A stretch of 64,000 bases of DNA from Rhodomicrobium sp. R_RK_3 (GTDB taxonomy: Bacteria > Pseudomonadota > Alphaproteobacteria > Rhizobiales > Rhodomicrobiaceae), in assembly GCF_002198715.1 (NCBI RefSeq), contig NZ_MWLK01000024.1, forward strand, positions 1-64,000, in the 5' to 3' direction. Position 1 is the stretch's first letter, and each line of letters opens with the position of its first letter. The translations under genes were made by a program, and so were the position numbers. Shown here in pieces: positions 1-6,221 of this stretch. The notes under the pieces were generated by a model, which searched no databases, was not told the origin of the DNA, and saw only the letters and a list, made by a program, of their open reading frames with translations.

Positions 1-300
1 CGATGGGGGCATTGGGGGGGGCAGATGACCCGCACCTCTCGGGGGAATCAAATAATGAAATCGTCTTCCTTCGTCGTCGGCAGACGAAGCTGTGCTTCGT
101 CTGCCTTGGGGTTTCCGGCCAAGGCTGCTCTTGCATCGGCCCCAAATCCGGTCATACGCAACACCGAACCGTCTTTGGGCTACTCGTTACAATCCGTGCT
201 TCCAGCAATCTGGCTGACTGCTTGTAAACTCGACGCAACGAACGCTACAGACACAACACACGCAACGCTTACTAAACTCGGCTGCAATAAACTAAAGTAA
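1..300. other. Left-edge region without a supportable gene
   Basis: Short open frames on the plus strand here have no family resemblance, no convincing ribosome binding site and shifting codon usage, so I do not call a gene. The only structure seen is the perfect hairpin at 79-105. The region may be the tail of a neighbouring intergenic segment that begins outside the window. Confidence 0.5.
79..105. repeat. Perfect 12-bp inverted repeat with 3-base loop
   Basis: The arms GGCAGACGAAGC (79-90) and GCTTCGTCTGCC (94-105) are exact reverse complements separated by TGT. No T-run follows on the plus strand, so it is not a textbook intrinsic terminator. It could end a transcript that enters from the left edge, or be a small palindromic repeat. 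Confidence 0.6.
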
Positions 301-489
301 TCAGTTGTAACGTCTCTTAGAGATTGGATCGCTATTTTGATTGTTCAAGGCCTCGATCCCAAAATTTGCAGTCTCTTTTCGTAATTTTTTTGCCAGCATT
401 TCTAAAAGCGAGGCGTGTATCTTCTTCTCTTGTTCCCGCCGGGGCGGATTGGAAGCCAGGAATTTTAGAATGCTCTCATATTCCGCCAC
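301..489 (-). CDS. Small hypothetical protein (62 aa)
   Basis: I do not recognise a family. A GTG start at 489 is preceded by a GGGGA stretch at suitable spacing. The product is hydrophilic, rich in Lys, Glu and Leu, and looks largely helical (a KKIHASLLEMLAKKLRKE-type segment near residues 22-39). It has no signal peptide or membrane segment. The GC content is lower than that of neighbouring genes, which could mean recent acquisition. Overlapping plus-strand frames look like noise (Phe/Ser/Arg-rich). The call rests on composition and the start context alone. Confidence 0.35.
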   Translation of the reverse strand: MAEYESILKFLASNPPRREQEKKIHASLLEMLAKKLRKETANFGIEALNNQNSDPISKRRYN

Positions 490-793
490 GCTGGTCCCCG
501 TTGTTTCGGTTGCTCGTTGTGACCTTTATGCATCTCGCTTTTGTCGAAACTAAGGCGTCCCTAACGAATAGCCTTGACACTGACTCAAACGACACTGTTG
601 AAACCATCTTTATCCACAAAAATCCGGACCGTCAAGAGCGCACACGCATCTCATAGGGCGCGACATTTCGACAACCTCCGCGCGCACAATCCGCAGGCCC
701 CCATTCGCCGCGCTTTCCTGTGCAAGACACCAAGTCCGAAAGGCCCGAATCGCCTAAGCTCCCGCCGATCGGGATTTATGGGAGCGTGATTCT
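490..793. other. Intergenic, no gene seen
   Basis: This stretch lies between the small minus-strand gene and the YdjM-like gene. Open frames on both strands are short and Arg/Ser/Pro-rich shadows. It presumably contains the promoter of the gene starting at 794, but I cannot place -35/-10 boxes with confidence. Confidence 0.4.
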
Positions 794-1582
794 ATGGCGG
801 ATTTTGCAACGCATCTTGGCTGGGGCGCCGTCGGGGCCGGGCTGGCGGCCTCGGCGACCTATGCGGCCGCGATCGTCCCCTCCGGCGATCTGCTGACGCT
901 GACCGTCGCCGGCGTCATCGGCAGCGTGCTTCCGGACATCGACCTGGAAAAGGCCGTGCCCTCCCGCGCGCTGTTCACCGGCCTCGGACTGGTGCTGGCC
1001 TTCGTCGTGCTGTTCAATTTCAAGGCGACCTATTCGATCATCGAGCTCTGGCTGATCTGGACGGCCGTGTTCACGCTGATCCGCTTCGGCGCGTATCATC
1101 TGTTCCACCGCACGGCCATCCATCGCGGCATCTTCCATTCGCTGCTGGCGGGGCTGTTCTTCATGGCCCTCACTACGATCATCATCGCTTACGGCTTCGG
1201 ACGCGAGCCGGTGGTGGCCTGGATGGCGGGGCTGTTCGTGTTCTTCGGCTATCTCATCCATCTGCTGCTGGACGAGATCTATTCGGTCGACATCACCGGC
1301 GCGCGCATCAAGCGCTCGTTCGGCACGGCGCTCAAATTGTTCGACTGGAATTCGCGCAGCTCGTCGGCACTGATGGCCGGGGCGCTGGTCGCCTGCCTCA
1401 TGATCACGCCGCCCTCGGCCGATTTCCGGCACATCATGCAGCCGTCGGTCGTCTCGCATTTCTTCCGCGAGCGCATGTTCCCGCAAAATGGCTGGTTCCA
1501 GAGCCGGATGGCCGACACCGCCTCGATCCCCGGAGAGCGCCGCGCCGCGTCCGCCGGGGACGCCGCCGCCCGCCCGGAATAA
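794..1582 (+). CDS. Membrane-bound metal-dependent hydrolase, YdjM family
   Basis: A 262-residue multi-pass membrane protein of the YdjM/LexA-regulated inner-membrane hydrolase family (PF04307 type). Hydrophobic segments lie near residues 8-27, 62-80, 85-100, 115-137 and 144-163. The family's polar signature is present: an acidic PDID near residue 52, H-x-x-x-H (HLFHRTAIH) near residues 103-111, HR then FHS shortly after, and a second H-L-L-L-D-E near residue 158. These His/Asp residues are the presumed metal ligands. The last ~45 residues are polar and probably disordered. A GGGAG lies upstream of the ATG. Substrate is unknown for the family; in enterobacteria the gene is SOS-linked, but I see no LexA box here. 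An intrinsic terminator follows. Confidence 0.8.
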   Translation: MADFATHLGWGAVGAGLAASATYAAAIVPSGDLLTLTVAGVIGSVLPDIDLEKAVPSRALFTGLGLVLAFVVLFNFKATYSIIELWLIWTAVFTLIRFGAYHLFHRTAIHRGIFHSLLAGLFFMALTTIIIAYGFGREPVVAWMAGLFVFFGYLIHLLLDEIYSVDITGARIKRSFGTALKLFDWNSRSSSALMAGALVACLMITPPSADFRHIMQPSVVSHFFRERMFPQNGWFQSRMADTASIPGERRAASAGDAAARPE

Positions 1583-1601
1583 ACGCCGGACCGCGCAAAA
1601 C

Positions 1602-1633
1602 AAAAGCCGCGAAGACTCACCTTCGCGGCTTTT
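1602..1633. terminator. Bidirectional intrinsic terminator
   Basis: The stem AAAGCCGCGAAG / CTTCGCGGCTTT with a 6-base loop is flanked by A-run on the left and T-run on the right, so it should work on both strands. It ends the YdjM-like gene on the plus strand and also lies just beyond the stop codon of the 27-codon gene on the minus strand. Confidence 0.85.
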
Positions 1634-1673
1634 TGCATATGTGATCGGGCAGGATTATCGCGCTTTGCGGCTG

Positions 1674-1757
1674 CTACACCATGCCGAGCAGAATGGCGGT
1701 CAGAAAGCCGAATGCCAGCACGGTGGCGAGCTTTCTCCAGCTCGTGGTCAGTTCCAT
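1674..1757 (-). CDS. 27-residue single-span membrane peptide
   Basis: The ATG at 1757 opens a 27-codon frame ending in TAG at 1674. The peptide has a short polar start (MELTTSWRK) followed by about 17 hydrophobic residues (LATVLAFGFLTAILLGMV), i.e. one transmembrane helix with positive-inside charge. A GGGAG lies 7 bases before the ATG. The bidirectional terminator at 1602-1633 lies about 40 bases downstream on this strand. Start signal, hydrophobic core and terminator together make a real small gene plausible. I do not recognise a family. Length below the cut-off of most gene callers would explain it being missed. Confidence 0.55.
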   Translation of the reverse strand: MELTTSWRKLATVLAFGFLTAILLGMV

Positions 1758-2121
1758 CCTTAAGCTCCCAGCTATTGGTCAACTCAAGCGAACAGCCTCA
1801 ACGCGGAGAGGCCGGTTTGGTTGCCATTTTTTTTACTAGCCTAGTGCGCTCCAGCTCACCGGCGGCGCACGCGGCTCCCATGGCGAAGAGTTTAGGTATT
1901 GTTTTCGCTTATCTGCAAGACAATCTTATCCCGCAACGCAATATTCCAGGCTGATGAGCATCTTAGCTGTGCGTCCGATGGGTTAAACCGGATGTTTATG
2001 GGAAGCGGCCGGACTGAACATATGCAAATCTGGCAAATGCGCCTTCCTGCGCTGATCCGCTTGATTTGGCGCGCCGACTACTGACAAGTTGGTTTGAGAA
2101 AAGCCTGAGGAAACTCCGCGC
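1758..2121. other. Divergent intergenic region upstream of acuI and the small membrane peptide
   Basis: It holds the ribosome binding sites of both flanking genes and presumably two divergent promoters. A T-rich patch near 1825-1840 is the most AT-rich part. No further open frame is supportable. Confidence 0.4.
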
Positions 2122-3108
2122 ATGACCGCCTTCGATGCCCTGCTGATCTCGAAAACACCCGACGGCCAGTCCGCCGAATGGACACGCCTTACCGAGGACG
2201 ACCTGATGGAGGGCGACGTAACGGTTCGGGTCACCCACTCGACCATCAATTACAAGGACGGGCTGGCCATGACCGGCAAGGCGCCGGTCATCCGCCGCTG
2301 GCCGATGATTCCGGGCATCGATTTCGCCGGTGAGGTGACGGCCTCGTCGCATCCCGATTTCAAGCCCGGCGACGAAGTGCTGCTCAACGGCTGGGGCGTC
2401 GGCGAGACGCATTATGGCGGCTATGCGCAGATGGCGCGGGTCAAGGGTGACTGGCTGCTCCCGGTCCCCGCCGGTTTCAGCCGCGCCGATTGCATGGCGC
2501 TCGGCACCGCCGGCTATACGGCGATGCTGGCGGTCATGGCCCTGGAGGCGCTGCATGTCAGGCCGGGCAGCGGCACGGTGCTGGTTACCGGCGCGGCGGG
2601 CGGCCTCGGCAGCGTGGCGGTCGCATTGCTGACGCGGCTGGGTTACACGGTGGCCGCCAGCACCGGGCGGGCCGAGACGGCGGACTATCTGAAGTCGCTC
2701 GGCGCCAGCGAGATCGTGCCGCGCGAGGACCTCGTCGGCGCGCCGCGCCTCCTGGCCAAGGAGCGCTGGGCGGGCGCCATCGACGTCGCCGGCGGGACGA
2801 CACTCGCCAATGTGCTGTCGCAAACGCGCTATGGCGGCGCGGTCGCGGCTTGCGGCAATGCCGGCGGCATGGACCTGCCGACCAGCGTCGCCCCCTTCAT
2901 CCTGCGCGGCGTGACGCTCACCGGCATCGAATCGGTGATGGCGCCGAAGCCCAAGCGCAGCGAGGCCTGGACCCGGCTGGCGCGCGATCTCGATCTGGCG
3001 GCGCTGCACGCGATGACCGAGACTCGCCCGGTGCGGGATGTGGTATCGCTGGCGCCCGAGATCATCGCGGGGCGGATCAAGGGCCGCACCGTGCTTGAGG
3101 TCGCCTGA
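2122..3108 (+). CDS. acuI: Acrylyl-CoA reductase (NADPH), AcuI/YhdH type
   Basis: A 328-residue medium-chain reductase that reduces acrylyl-CoA to propionyl-CoA with NADPH; in alphaproteobacteria it serves 3-hydroxypropionate or DMSP/acrylate metabolism and detoxification. Family hallmarks are the N-terminal SKTPDGQ and VTHSTINYKDGLAMTGK segments near residues 10 and 38-54, PMIPGIDFAGEV near 60-71, and a Rossmann glycine motif VTGAAGGLGSVAV near 154-166. Zinc-ligand cysteines of true alcohol dehydrogenases are absent, as expected. Length matches the family. A GAGGAA lies upstream of the ATG. It stands alone here, with no dmdBC or acuK neighbours. Confidence 0.9.
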   Translation: MTAFDALLISKTPDGQSAEWTRLTEDDLMEGDVTVRVTHSTINYKDGLAMTGKAPVIRRWPMIPGIDFAGEVTASSHPDFKPGDEVLLNGWGVGETHYGGYAQMARVKGDWLLPVPAGFSRADCMALGTAGYTAMLAVMALEALHVRPGSGTVLVTGAAGGLGSVAVALLTRLGYTVAASTGRAETADYLKSLGASEIVPREDLVGAPRLLAKERWAGAIDVAGGTTLANVLSQTRYGGAVAACGNAGGMDLPTSVAPFILRGVTLTGIESVMAPKPKRSEAWTRLARDLDLAALHAMTETRPVRDVVSLAPEIIAGRIKGRTVLEVA

Positions 3109-3273
3109 CGCCCTTTGCACCTCCGTTCGCGGGCGTGCGAGGTGCTGCAAATTCAGCAACATCCCATGGGCGATGGGCCCAAAGTCCAGGGGTGATATGG
3201 GACGTTGGTAAGGTGCCGGGGGGACCGGCGCGGCCTATATTGATCGGCAGTGGCATAACTGCATCGGCAATCC

Positions 3274-4737
3274 ATGGGCAAACGGTCCGCGCTGCGCTGG
3301 TTGAGATGGGCTGCCCGGTCCGCCCGGCGGCAATGGGCGCGGCGCAGCCTGTCGGTGCAGTTCGCCATCGTCACCTCGACCATCCTGGTGCTGGGCATGC
3401 TGAGCATCGGCCATTGGGTGACCAGCCGCATCAGCGAAGGCGTCGTTCACGGCAACGCCGTCGCGGCCGCCATGTATACGGACAGCTTCGTCGCCGCGCA
3501 GGTGCAGGAGCTGAGCGCGCAGCCGACCCTGCGCCCCGAAACCCGGGAAGCGCTCGACGCGCTGCTGCTCCCCCAGGTGATCGGCAAGCCGATCGTCGGA
3601 TTCCGCATCTGGAAGGGCGATACCATCGTCTATAGCGACCGCCAGGAGCTGGTCGGGCGCAGCTTCCCGCCCTCGCCCTTGCGCGAGCAGTCCTGGCGCG
3701 GGAAGGTCACCGCCGATTACGGCAATCTCGGCGACGAAGAGAGCGCCCCGATCCGGGCAGCCGACGAACCCATCCTCGAAATCTACGCGCCGATCCGCGA
3801 GACCGGCAGCAACCGCATCATCGCCCTTGCCGAAGCCTATGAAATCACCCCGACCCTGCCGCAGGAGCTGGCCAGCGCCCGGATCGGAAGCTGGATGGTG
3901 GTGGGGGCCGTCACCTTCGCCATGCTGGGCCTGCAGATCGTCATCGTCGGCAAGGGCAGCCGCACCATCACCGAACAGCGCGCCTCGCTGCGGGACCGCA
4001 TCGCCGACCTCTCCCGCGCACTCGCCGAGAACGACACGCTGCGCCAGCGCGCCAATGACGCCAATATGCGCGTCGCGGAAATGAACGAGCGTTATCTGCG
4101 CCAGATCGGGGCGGATCTGCATGACGGGCCGGTGCAGTTGCTCGGCATGGCGGTGCTGAGACTCGACTCGCTGAGCGACATCGTGCTGGGGGCGGAGAAA
4201 TCCATCGTCGAGGAGGCGGGCGAGGATATCGGCGTGCTGCGAGACGCGCTCGGCGACAGCCTGCATGAGATCCGCAATATTTCGTCGGGTCTTGCGCCGC
4301 CGGAAATCGAGGGCCTGACGCTGCAATCCACACTGCGAATGGCGGCGCGGCGGCATGAGCGGCGCACCGGCAATCCGGTGCTGCGCGACATCGCCGAATT
4401 GCCGGCGCAGGTGCCGCTGTCGCTGAAGACCTGCCTCTACCGCTTCGCGCAGGAAGGGCTGACCAACGCCTTCCGCCACGCCAACAGCAACGGCCAGGCC
4501 ATCGCCGCGCGCTGCTCGGGCGACCAGATCGAGGTTCATGTCTCCGATACCGGGCCGGGCCTCGGCAATAAATGCGCGTTGTCGGAGGGCCGGGGCCAGG
4601 GTCTGATCGGCCTCCGGGACCGCGTCGAGTCGCTGGGCGGCGAGTTCCTGATCGATTCCAAGCCTGGGGCCGGCACCCGGCTCACGGTGCGTTTCCGCTT
4701 GCCGCGTGCCAATTCAGAGGCGCTGTCCCATGTCTGA
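3274..4737 (+). CDS. Sensor histidine kinase, NarL-partner (HisKA_3) type
   Basis: A 487-residue membrane sensor. Transmembrane helices lie near residues 28-48 and 205-227 and enclose a ~155-residue periplasmic sensor domain with no recognised ligand site. A helical linker (about 230-270) leads to the HisKA_3 dimerisation domain with the phospho-acceptor at H283 in a DLHDGPVQLL context. The HATPase domain has the N-box (QEGLTNAFRHA) and G-box (DTGPGLG). The stop overlaps the start of the response regulator by 8 bases, so the two are translationally coupled and form a two-component system. The signal is unknown. Confidence 0.9.
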   Translation: MGKRSALRWLRWAARSARRQWARRSLSVQFAIVTSTILVLGMLSIGHWVTSRISEGVVHGNAVAAAMYTDSFVAAQVQELSAQPTLRPETREALDALLLPQVIGKPIVGFRIWKGDTIVYSDRQELVGRSFPPSPLREQSWRGKVTADYGNLGDEESAPIRAADEPILEIYAPIRETGSNRIIALAEAYEITPTLPQELASARIGSWMVVGAVTFAMLGLQIVIVGKGSRTITEQRASLRDRIADLSRALAENDTLRQRANDANMRVAEMNERYLRQIGADLHDGPVQLLGMAVLRLDSLSDIVLGAEKSIVEEAGEDIGVLRDALGDSLHEIRNISSGLAPPEIEGLTLQSTLRMAARRHERRTGNPVLRDIAELPAQVPLSLKTCLYRFAQEGLTNAFRHANSNGQAIAARCSGDQIEVHVSDTGPGLGNKCALSEGRGQGLIGLRDRVESLGGEFLIDSKPGAGTRLTVRFRLPRANSEALSHV

Positions 4738-5362
4738 GACCATCCGCATCGCCATCGTCGATGACCACCCATTCTTTCGCGACGGCGTCGAGCGCGCCTT
4801 ACGCAAGGTGCAGGAAATCCGCCTCGTCGCGCAAGGCATGTCCGCCGCCGATGCCTGCCAGATCGCGCGCGAGCAAAAGCCCGACATCATATTGCTCGAC
4901 ATCACCATGCCCGGCGGCGGCATCGAGGCGGCCCGCCGCATCGTCGACAGCGACGTGCCGGTGAAGATCATCATGCTGACCGGCTCGGACGATGACGAGC
5001 ATGTCGCCTCGGCGCTTGCGGCAGGGGCGAGCGGCTATCTGCTGAAGGGGACCAATACGGCCGAGCTGATGGAGGCGGTGCGGGCCGTGCATCATGGGCG
5101 GCCCTACATCACGCCGACGCTGTCCTCGCGCTTGCTGGCGCAGCGGCTGAGGACGCAGCCCGCCGAGGCCCCGCCCCGCGCCAAGCTGAACGAGCGCGAG
5201 CAGCAAATGCTCGATTACGCCGCCCAGGGCCTGACCAACGGCGAGATCGCCGCCCGCTGCAATCTCGCTTTGCCGACGGTGAAGAACTGCATGTCGCGGA
5301 TTTTCCAAAAGCTGCAAGTCCGCAACCGCGCCGAAGCCATCGCGGTGCGCACGCAGGTTTAG
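4730..5362 (+). CDS. Response regulator, NarL/FixJ family (REC-LuxR HTH)
   Basis: A 210-residue DNA-binding response regulator, partner of the kinase it overlaps. The receiver domain has the acidic pair DD at residues 11-12, phospho-acceptor D57 (ILLDITMPG), and the conserved T (MLTGSDD) and K (LLKG). The C-terminal LuxR-type helix-turn-helix reads EREQQMLDYAAQGLTNGEIA then TVKNCMSRIFQKL. I prefer the ATG at 4730 over an in-frame ATG at 4706, because MSETIRIAIVDDH begins at the expected distance from the receiver core. No target genes are evident. Confidence 0.9.
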   Translation: MSETIRIAIVDDHPFFRDGVERALRKVQEIRLVAQGMSAADACQIAREQKPDIILLDITMPGGGIEAARRIVDSDVPVKIIMLTGSDDDEHVASALAAGASGYLLKGTNTAELMEAVRAVHHGRPYITPTLSSRLLAQRLRTQPAEAPPRAKLNEREQQMLDYAAQGLTNGEIAARCNLALPTVKNCMSRIFQKLQVRNRAEAIAVRTQV

Positions 5363-5412
5363 GCGGCGAGGGGGTTTAAGTGCCCTGTCCTCCAAGCTAG
5401 CCGCAGCCAAGT

Positions 5413-5600
5413 TCTCTCCCATGGGAGACCTTTGCGTATCGAAGGTCCTCTCCCCGTCGTCCCGGACGGCCGTCAGGCCGAGCCGGGACCCAATCCTATT
5501 TCCGCTATTGCTGCGGCAAGTGGAGAGGCGAGTGGCCCCCGGCTCTAACGGCCGGGGCGAAGGAATCGAAGTTTTGCAAAGGTCTCCATGGGGAGAGGGT
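5413..5600 (-). repeat. Dispersed intergenic repeat family A, copy 1 (minus orientation), inside short inverted repeats
   Basis: The core at about 5454-5562 is the reverse complement of the repeats at 11464-11535 and 42703-42812. Shared blocks in repeat orientation are CGCCCCGGCC, GAGCCGGGG, ATTGGGTCCCG and GTCCGGGACGACGG. In this copy the core is flanked by near-perfect 16-17 bp inverted arms (CCATGGGAGACCTTTGC near 5419 and GCAAAGGTCTCCATGG near 5575). No protein is encoded. The behaviour is that of a REP- or MITE-like element. Confidence 0.75.
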
Positions 5601-5702
5601 TAGGGTGAGGGGGTAATCCCCATCGGACATCGCCACACGGATAGGCATTTCGCGGACCACCCTCTCCCCATGGGAGAGGGAAAAGCTGATTACGGGAATT
5701 GC
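5601..5702. repeat. CTCTCCCC-type palindromic intergenic sequence
   Basis: The 3' continuation of the repeat region contains GGGGAGAGGG near 5591 and its complement CCCTCTCCCC near 5661. These can fold back on one another. It fills the gap between the response regulator and sufE, which are on opposite strands and converge, so it could act as a terminator zone. Confidence 0.45.
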
Positions 5703-6170
5703 CTATGCCGAGCCAGCGTCGGCGGAGGCGCCGAGGGCGGCGGCGGCGTCGGAGCGGATGCGCTGGACCATCGAGGCGAGGCCGTTGGAGCGCTGCTGGG
5801 TCAGGTGGTCCTTGAGGCCCATGCGGGCGAACAGGCCCTCGGTGTCGAAGCTGAGGATTTCGCGGGCCGGCTTGCCGGAATAGATGGCGATCAGGATGGC
5901 GATCAGGCCGCGCACGATATGGGCGTCGCTGTCGCCCCGGAACGTCAGCGAAGTTCCGCCTTGGCCGTCAGGCTTGGCCTCGGAGACGAACCAGACCTGG
6001 CTGGCGCAGCCGCGCACCTTGTATTCGGGCGCATGTTCCGCCTCCGTCAGCGGTTCGAGCCCGCCGCCCAGCTCGATGACATAGCGGTAGCGATCCTCCC
6101 AATCGTCGAGCAGGGAGAAATTATCGAGAATTTCGTCGATGGAGGTCATGCGCGGCGCTTGCGAACTCAT
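5703..6170 (-). CDS. sufE: SufE family cysteine-desulfurase sulfur acceptor
   Basis: A 155-residue protein that accepts sulfur from SufS and enhances desulfurase activity for Fe-S cluster assembly. The active cysteine is C55 in YKVRGCASQVW, the family signature. The expected helical N-terminus (DEILDNFSLLDDWEDRYRYVIELG) precedes it and the IVRGLIAILIAIYSGK segment follows. It lies downstream of polA on the same strand with about 50 bases between, and is not in a suf operon here, which is common in alphaproteobacteria. Confidence 0.92.
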   Translation of the reverse strand: MSSQAPRMTSIDEILDNFSLLDDWEDRYRYVIELGGGLEPLTEAEHAPEYKVRGCASQVWFVSEAKPDGQGGTSLTFRGDSDAHIVRGLIAILIAIYSGKPAREILSFDTEGLFARMGLKDHLTQQRSNGLASMVQRIRSDAAAALGASADAGSA

Positions 6171-6221
6171 CTGCTAGATATGAGGCCGCCGCCGCGATTT
6201 TCCAATCGAAAAACCAAGCGG

